From positions 62,001 through 126,000 of the forward strand of contig CAMIKG010000002.1 of the NCBI GenBank assembly GCA_946221915.1: a stretch of 64,000 nucleotides of DNA, in the 5' to 3' direction. How positions within the stretch are numbered: the first letter of the stretch is position 1; each line of letters begins with the position of its first letter. The position numbers and the translations under genes were made by a program. Source of the DNA: an uncultured Erwinia sp. (GTDB taxonomy: Bacteria > Pseudomonadota > Gammaproteobacteria > Enterobacterales > Enterobacteriaceae). Positions 59,541 through 64,000 of the stretch are shown here, one piece after another. The notes under the pieces were generated by a model. The model did not search any database. It was given only the letters and a program-made list of their open reading frames with translations, and was not told the origin of the DNA.

Positions 59541-60014
59541 ATGTCAATAAAAGCTCGGTTATTAGTCACAATGGTGATTTTCTCTGCTTTCACCGCACGT
59601 GCAGAGGTCGTTGGCTCAGTCGATACGGTGTTTAAGATGTTTGGACCGGATCACAAAATCATCGTCGAAGCCTTTGATGATCCCGAGGTAAAAAATGTAA
59701 CTTGTTATATCAGTCGGGCAAAAACCGGCGGTATCAAAGGTGGACTCGGTCTGGCGGAAGATACGTCCGATGCGGCCATCTCCTGTCAGCAGGTTGGGCC
59801 GATTACGCTGAGCGATGCTATCGCAAAAGGCAAAGCGGAAGGCGACGTGGTGTTTCGCAAACGGACCTCGTTAATCTTTAAATCACTGCAGGTAGTGCGT
59901 TTTTACGATCAGAAACGCAATGCGCTGGTTTATCTGAGCTATTCGGACAAAGTGGTGGAAGGTTCGCCGAAGAATGCGCTGAGCGCGGTGCCTATTATTC
60001 CGTGGAAGGAATAA
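59541..60014 (+). CDS. creA: Periplasmic protein CreA
   Basis: 157 residues with a signal peptide ending FTARA-EVVGSVDT. GPDHKIIVEAFDDPEVKNVTCYI and the paired cysteines match CreA. Function is unknown. In E. coli creA heads creABCD; here creB, creC and creD are missing and arcA follows convergently. Confidence 0.95.
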   Translation: MSIKARLLVTMVIFSAFTARAEVVGSVDTVFKMFGPDHKIIVEAFDDPEVKNVTCYISRAKTGGIKGGLGLAEDTSDAAISCQQVGPITLSDAIAKGKAEGDVVFRKRTSLIFKSLQVVRFYDQKRNALVYLSYSDKVVEGSPKNALSAVPIIPWKE

Positions 60015-60036
60015 AAAAAGCCCCGACGGGCTTTTT
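60013..60036. terminator. Intrinsic terminator after creA
   Basis: AAAAAGCCC/GGGCTTTTT with a CGAC loop immediately follows the creA stop codon. Symmetrical A and T runs let it work on both strands, so it may also end the convergent arcA transcript. Confidence 0.9.
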
Positions 60037-60057
60037 CAGACGACTTATCGTGTCACA

Positions 60058-60130
60058 TTTTAGGGGAAACACGGCGATGGCTCCGTAGCGGCCAGGCCGC
60101 GGAGGAACGCGCCGTGGTCGCCCCGTGTAT
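60058..60130. repeat. Intergenic repeat family B, copy 2
   Basis: It opens with TTTTAGGGGAAACACGG and closes with CCGTGGTCGCCCCGTGTATC, the same ends as the copy at 46140-46190, around a longer GC-rich palindromic centre (GCGGCCAGGCCGC). It lies between the creA terminator and arcA. Confidence 0.65.
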
Positions 60131-60164
60131 CTCGATATGTCAGGCGACATTTTGCAGCACGGAA

Positions 60165-60881
60165 TTAGTCCTGCAAATCACCACAGAAGCGGTAACCTTC
60201 GCCGTGAATGGTGGCGATGATCTCTGGCGTATCCGGGGTGGATTCGAAATGCTTACGGATGCGGCGGATGGTGACATCAACCGTACGGTCATGCGGTTTC
60301 AGATCGCGGCCGGTCATCTTCTTCAGCAGATCGCCACGGGTCTGAATCTTGCCCGGGTTTTCGCAGAAGTGCAGCATCGCGCGGAATTCACTACGCGGCA
60401 GCTTATACTGTTCACCGTTCGGGCTAATCAGCGAGCGGCTGTTGATATCCAGCTCCCAGCCGTTGAACTTGTAGCTTTCCACCAGCTTACGCTCATCGCT
60501 GCTGATGGTCAGATTCATAGTGCGCGATAACAGGTTGCGGGCACGGATGGTCAGCTCACGCGGGTTGAATGGCTTAGTGATATAGTCATCGGCGCCGATT
60601 TCCAGGCCGAGGATTTTGTCCACTTCATTATCGCGGCCGGTAAGGAACATCAGCGCGACATTGGCTTGCTCACGCAGTTCGCGCGCCAGCAATAAACCGT
60701 TTTTACCTGGCAGATTAATATCCATAATCACCAGATTAACGTCGTTTTCTGTCAACACCTGGTGCATTTCGGCGCCATCCGTAGCTTCATATACCATGTA
60801 GCCTTCGGCCTCAAAAATACTTTTGAGAGTATTGCGAGTTACTAATTCGTCTTCAACGATAAGTATGTGCGGGGTCTGCAT
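60165..60881 (-). CDS. arcA: Aerobic respiration response regulator ArcA
   Basis: 238 residues, as in E. coli, starting MQTPHILIVEDELVTRNTLK. The phospho-acceptor is Asp54 in LVIMDINLPG; the acidic pair is in VEDE and Lys in ITKPFNPREL. The C-terminal OmpR-type winged helix ends IIATIHGEGYRFCGDL. It is phosphorylated by ArcB under low oxygen and represses respiratory genes. The 667-bp upstream gap gives room for several promoters. Confidence 0.98.
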   Translation of the reverse strand: MQTPHILIVEDELVTRNTLKSIFEAEGYMVYEATDGAEMHQVLTENDVNLVIMDINLPGKNGLLLARELREQANVALMFLTGRDNEVDKILGLEIGADDYITKPFNPRELTIRARNLLSRTMNLTISSDERKLVESYKFNGWELDINSRSLISPNGEQYKLPRSEFRAMLHFCENPGKIQTRGDLLKKMTGRDLKPHDRTVDVTIRRIRKHFESTPDTPEIIATIHGEGYRFCGDLQD

Positions 60882-61548
60882 GTGTTCGCTACCTAAAATT
60901 TTGCCAACAAATCGAAAACAGGACGTACCGCTGTTAACAGGTTTCACGACAACGCGTTTAACCGCAGTACAAAATTATGTTCTTGATGCTCTATCCATCA
61001 ACGTCAACAACATTGTCAGCTCAGCCATAAGGATGAATCCTGCATGCCCGGCAGTGCCGCTGTCCATACCCTGAATCATTCGTGTTGCAGGAAAATCAGC
61101 GTCTCTGCAACGCGAAGGAGAATGGGTATATCCTAACTGCATTAACAGCAACATAACAGCGCGGACTACAACCGATGTGCATTAAAACAACGCTTCGTTG
61201 ACTTATATCAAAAGCTATTGTAGCACGTTAACACTTTCGTGAAAAACTCTTCGCAGAATGCCAGCTTAGCTCACAAATATCATTAAAATCGTCACGATTC
61301 AGCTCTGAAAGGCAATATCCCGCTGTTTTGTATAACTGTGCCGGGTAAAGTATTGATAAATATTATTAGATTGTTAAATATTTGCAGGAATTTCGCTTTG
61401 GCTGGGAAATAACCGGCTAACCCGATACGCGGATAATTTATCCGGGTTATTTGTATGTGTTATTTAATTGTTAAATTCAGCAGCTTGTTATTTAACATGC
61501 TGTCATGTCAGAGTATACGCCTGTGCTAATGAGATATTTAAGGCTGTC
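60882..61548. promoter_or_regulatory. 667-bp arcA upstream region with yjjY-like conserved block
   Basis: No supported gene is present. At 60979-61014 the plus strand could encode VLDALSINVNNI, the core of the E. coli yjjY product, but the codon where yjjY starts with ATG is TTA here. AT-rich stretches around 61200-61500 probably hold arcA and yjtD promoters. Confidence 0.5.
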
Positions 61549-62247
61549 ATGCGCTTTCCATTGATTCTGGTCTCTCCCGCCCGTGCGGAAAACATCGGCG
61601 CTGCCGCGCGTGCGATGAAGACCATGGGGTTTACTGAATTACGTATTGTGCAGAGTCAGGCTTACCTTGATCCTGCGGCGCGCCGGGTGGCGCACGGTGC
61701 GGGTGAAATCCTTGATAACGTTACCCATTTTAACTCGCTGACTGAGGCGCTGACGGATATCGATTTCTCAGTCGCGACCACTGCACGCAGCCGGGCAAAA
61801 TTCCGCTATTACGCCACGCCGCAACAGGTAGAGAGCATCCTGCAGGAGAAGGCGCAGTGGGTAAACAGTATGGCGCTGGTGTTTGGCCGCGAAGATAGCG
61901 GACTGACGAATGAGGAACTGGAGCAGGTGGATCTGCTGACTGGTATTCCCATGGCCAATGACTATCCGTCACTGAATCTCGGTCAGGCGGTGATGGTCTA
62001 CTGCTATCAGTTATCGGCGTTACGCCAGCTGGCGATTGCCCCGGCGGTACCTGCCGATCAGCAGCAGCTGGGCGCGTTGCGCCAGCGTGTGGAACAACTG
62101 CTGGTGCAGCTGGAAGTGAGTGATGACGAAAAGCTGGCGGACTGGCTGCATCAGCGCATTGGTCTGCTGGAACAGCGCGACAGCGCAATGCTGCATCGCC
62201 TGCTGCATGACATAGAAAAAAAGCTTATAGATAAAAATTCGGTGTGA
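61549..62247 (+). CDS. yjtD: SPOUT-family tRNA/rRNA methyltransferase YjtD (LasT-like)
   Basis: 232 residues (E. coli YjtD 228). SPOUT/TrmH-like motifs: LVSPARAENIGAAARAMKTM (motif 1), MALVFGREDSGLTNEEL (motif 2) and PSLNLGQAVMVYCYQLS (motif 3, knot). It is a paralogue of TrmJ with substrate unproven, known as LasT in Pectobacterium. The ATG at 61549 aligns with the family start. It lies before the thr operon as in E. coli. Confidence 0.93.
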   Translation: MRFPLILVSPARAENIGAAARAMKTMGFTELRIVQSQAYLDPAARRVAHGAGEILDNVTHFNSLTEALTDIDFSVATTARSRAKFRYYATPQQVESILQEKAQWVNSMALVFGREDSGLTNEELEQVDLLTGIPMANDYPSLNLGQAVMVYCYQLSALRQLAIAPAVPADQQQLGALRQRVEQLLVQLEVSDDEKLADWLHQRIGLLEQRDSAMLHRLLHDIEKKLIDKNSV

Positions 62248-62367
62248 TCGTGCTGTGACAGAGTGACTGACCAGTAATGTCTTCATCTGTAACCGATCCG
62301 CTCGCGCATAGCGCTTTTCGCTGCCGCAGCGTGCGGATCGACCTTACCGCACCAGATGATAAAAAAA

Positions 62368-62396
62368 TTGACTTAGCTACCGCTTTGCTTTACTTC
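62368..62396 (+). promoter_or_regulatory. thr operon promoter
   Basis: TTGACT at 62368-62373 and TACTTC at 62391-62396 with a 17-bp spacer match the E. coli thr promoter (TTGACT, TACTTT). Two copies of AGACAGACAGAC follow before the leader peptide. Confidence 0.75.
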
Positions 62397-62442
62397 TGGA
62401 AGACAGACAGACATTAAAAGACAGACAGACGATAAATCTTAA

Positions 62443-62514
62443 ATGCGTAAAATCAGCCTGAACACCACCATTATTATTACCACCACCATTACCACAGGTA
62501 ACGGTGCGGGCTGA
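62443..62514 (+). CDS. thrL: thr operon leader peptide
   Basis: A 23-residue ORF, MRKISLNTTIIITTTITTG then NGAG, with seven Thr and five Ile codons. Ribosome stalling at these when Thr- or Ile-tRNA is short prevents the attenuator from forming. The tail TTGNGAG matches E. coli ThrL. Confidence 0.96.
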   Translation: MRKISLNTTIIITTTITTGNGAG

Positions 62515-62540
62515 CGCATTCAGGAAATAAAAAAGAAAAA

Positions 62541-62572
62541 AGCCCGCACCTAAACAGTGCGGGCTTTTTTTT
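62541..62572 (+). terminator. thr attenuator
   Basis: AGCCCGCAC/GTGCGGGCT, a perfect stem with a short loop, is followed by eight T. It starts 26 bp after the leader stop and 59 bp before thrA, in the standard attenuator position. Confidence 0.95.
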
Positions 62573-62599
62573 CGGCCTAAATTCAGGAGAGTGTGAAAC

Positions 62600-64000
62600 A
62601 TGCGAGTGTTGAAATTCGGCGGAACCTCAGTGGCAAATGCGGACAGATTTCTGCGCGTAGCCGACATTCTGGAAAGCAATGCTAAACAGGGACAGGTTGC
62701 CACCGTGCTCTCTGCGCCAGCAAAAATTACCAATCATCTGGTGGCGATGATTGAGAAAACGATCAGTGGCCAGGATGCCCAGCCGAATATCAGCGACGCC
62801 GAACGTATCTTCGCCGAGCTGCTGCAGGGTCTGGCGCAAGCGCAGCCTGGCTTTGCTTACGATCGCCTGAAAACCCAGGTGGATCTGGAGTTCGCCCAGC
62901 TAAAGCAGGTGCTGCACGGTGTCAGCCTGCTGGGACAGTGCCCGGACAGCGTTAACGCCGCCGTTATCTGCCGCGGTGAAAAACTCTCTATCGCCATCAT
63001 GGAAGCGCTGCTGCAGGCTCGCGGCCATGGCGTGACGGTGATCGACCCGGTGGAGAAACTGCTGTCGGTCGGCCACTACCTCGAATCCACCGTCGATATT
63101 GCCGAATCCACTCGCCGCATTGTCGCCAGCCAGATCCCGGCCGAACATATGATCCTGATGGCAGGTTTCACCGCCGGTAACGATCGCGGCGAACTGGTGG
63201 TGCTGGGCCGTAACGGTTCCGATTACTCCGCTGCGGTGCTGGCGGCCTGTCTGCGCGCGGACTGTTGTGAGATCTGGACGGATGTCGACGGTGTCTATAC
63301 CTGCGACCCGCGCCAGGTGCCGGACGCGCGACTGCTGAAGTCGATGTCCTACCAGGAGGCGATGGAGCTATCTTACTTTGGCGCCAAAGTTCTCCATCCC
63401 CGTACCATCGCGCCTATCGCCCAGTTCCAGATCCCATGCCTGATTAAAAACACCGCCAATCCACAAGCACCCGGCACCTTAATTGGTGGCGATGAAGTGC
63501 TGGATAACAGCCCGGTCAAAGGCATCACTAACCTGAACAATATGGCGATGTTCAACGTCTCCGGTCCGGGCATGAAAGGCATGGTTGGCATGGCGGCGCG
63601 CGTGTTTGCCGCGATGTCACGCGCCGGAATCTCAGTGGTGCTGATCACCCAGTCCTCCTCTGAATACAGCATCAGCTTCTGCGTGTCGCAAAGTGACCTG
63701 GCGCGCGCCCGTCGCGTGCTGGAAGATGAGTTCTACCTGGAACTTAAAGATGGCCTGCTGGAGCCGCTGGACGTGATGGAGCAGCTGGCGATTATTTCCG
63801 TCGTCGGTGATGGCATGCGCACCCTGCGCGGCATCTCCGCTAAGTTCTTCTCCGCGCTGGCGCGCGCCAATATCAACATCGTGGCGATTGCCCAGGGCTC
63901 GTCTGAGCGTTCCATCTCTGTGGTGGTGAATAACGCCGATACCACTACTGGCGTGCGCGTGGTGCACCAGATGCTGTTCGCCACTGACCAGGTGATTGAA
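62600..64000 (+). CDS. thrA: Aspartokinase I / homoserine dehydrogenase I, 5' part
   Basis: 467 codons visible before the window ends. The aspartokinase signature MRVLKFGGTSVAN opens the protein. GFTAGNDRGELVVLGRNGSD, EIWTDVDGVYTCDPR and HPRTIAPIAQ complete the catalytic part, then the two ACT domains (GMKGMVGMAARVF, VVGDGMRTLRGISAKFF) start. The homoserine dehydrogenase half lies outside. It catalyses the first and third steps of threonine synthesis and is inhibited by threonine. Transcription is attenuated by the leader upstream. Confidence 0.98.
   Translation, partial: MRVLKFGGTSVANADRFLRVADILESNAKQGQVATVLSAPAKITNHLVAMIEKTISGQDAQPNISDAERIFAELLQGLAQAQPGFAYDRLKTQVDLEFAQLKQVLHGVSLLGQCPDSVNAAVICRGEKLSIAIMEALLQARGHGVTVIDPVEKLLSVGHYLESTVDIAESTRRIVASQIPAEHMILMAGFTAGNDRGELVVLGRNGSDYSAAVLAACLRADCCEIWTDVDGVYTCDPRQVPDARLLKSMSYQEAMELSYFGAKVLHPRTIAPIAQFQIPCLIKNTANPQAPGTLIGGDEVLDNSPVKGITNLNNMAMFNVSGPGMKGMVGMAARVFAAMSRAGISVVLITQSSSEYSISFCVSQSDLARARRVLEDEFYLELKDGLLEPLDVMEQLAIISVVGDGMRTLRGISAKFFSALARANINIVAIAQGSSERSISVVVNNADTTTGVRVVHQMLFATDQVIE

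Noticed and set aside
60823..61074. Frame containing the yjjY core as a real protein gene
   Set aside because: Its only ATG lies inside arcA antisense, and the codon aligned with the yjjY start is TTA. It was treated as a conserved regulatory block.

Overview
The window is a piece of an enterobacterial chromosome. From rsmC to thrA the order follows the Escherichia coli 99-100 min region: leuQPV-type tRNAs, rsmC-holD-rimI-yjjG, prfC, osmY-ytjA, yjjV, deoCABD, ytjB, serB-radA-nadR, ettA, slt, trpR, yjjX, gpmB, rob, creA, arcA, yjtD, thrL-thrA. Codon use, the missing creBCD, lplA and fhuF, and several extra genes suggest Erwiniaceae (Pantoea, Erwinia, Mixta or relatives) rather than Escherichia. 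The genus is an inference.

Layout. 1-4864: a membrane diguanylate cyclase cut by the window edge, a DUF1435 gene behind a strong Fur box, three tandem tRNA-Leu(CAG) genes with a stringent-type promoter, then rsmC, holD, rimI and yjjG. 4865-29262: a type VI secretion (T6SS) cluster lies between yjjG and prfC, which are neighbours in E. coli. Its order is SH3 lipoprotein, tssJ, tssK, tssL (with OmpA domain), tssM, tssA, tssB, tssC, hcp, tae4/tai4, tagH (fha), pppA, an exported orphan, tssE, tssF, tssG, ppkA, vgrG and a candidate immunity gene. No tssH/clpV and no PAAR gene is present. The Tae4 amidase gene has an in-frame TGA where the family has glycine, while tai4 is intact. VgrG carries an AT-rich C-terminal extension resembling a muramidase, followed by a 23-codon bridging ORF and an exported candidate immunity protein.

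29263-47927: a DUF4431 protein, prfC, osmY, ytjA, yjjV, the deo operon behind two CRP sites 53 bp apart and a DeoR operator, ytjB, serB, radA, nadR, an oxidoreductase/LysR divergent pair, a siderophore-interacting protein with a Fur-like site, and ettA. 47928-54337: accessory genes, namely a 2-hydroxyacid dehydrogenase, deoR (the repressor of the deo operon, here about 15 kb away), and a 1328-residue single-module NRPS (C-A-T-TE). Its ten-residue specificity code reads as serine, and its architecture matches EntF and especially the serrawettin W1 synthetase SwrW. 54654-64000: slt, trpR with its operator, yjjX, gpmB, rob, creA, arcA, yjtD, the thr leader with attenuator, and the 5' part of thrA.

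Two families of dispersed palindromic intergenic repeats occur: a 114-bp family (42864-43030, 49167-49280, 57034-57147) and a second, less regular family (46140-46190, 60058-60130). A perfect six-unit heptanucleotide array overlaps the 3' end of deoR. The most notable items are the apparently disarmed Tae4 with retained immunity, the ClpV-less T6SS cluster, the evolved VgrG module and the SwrW-like synthetase.
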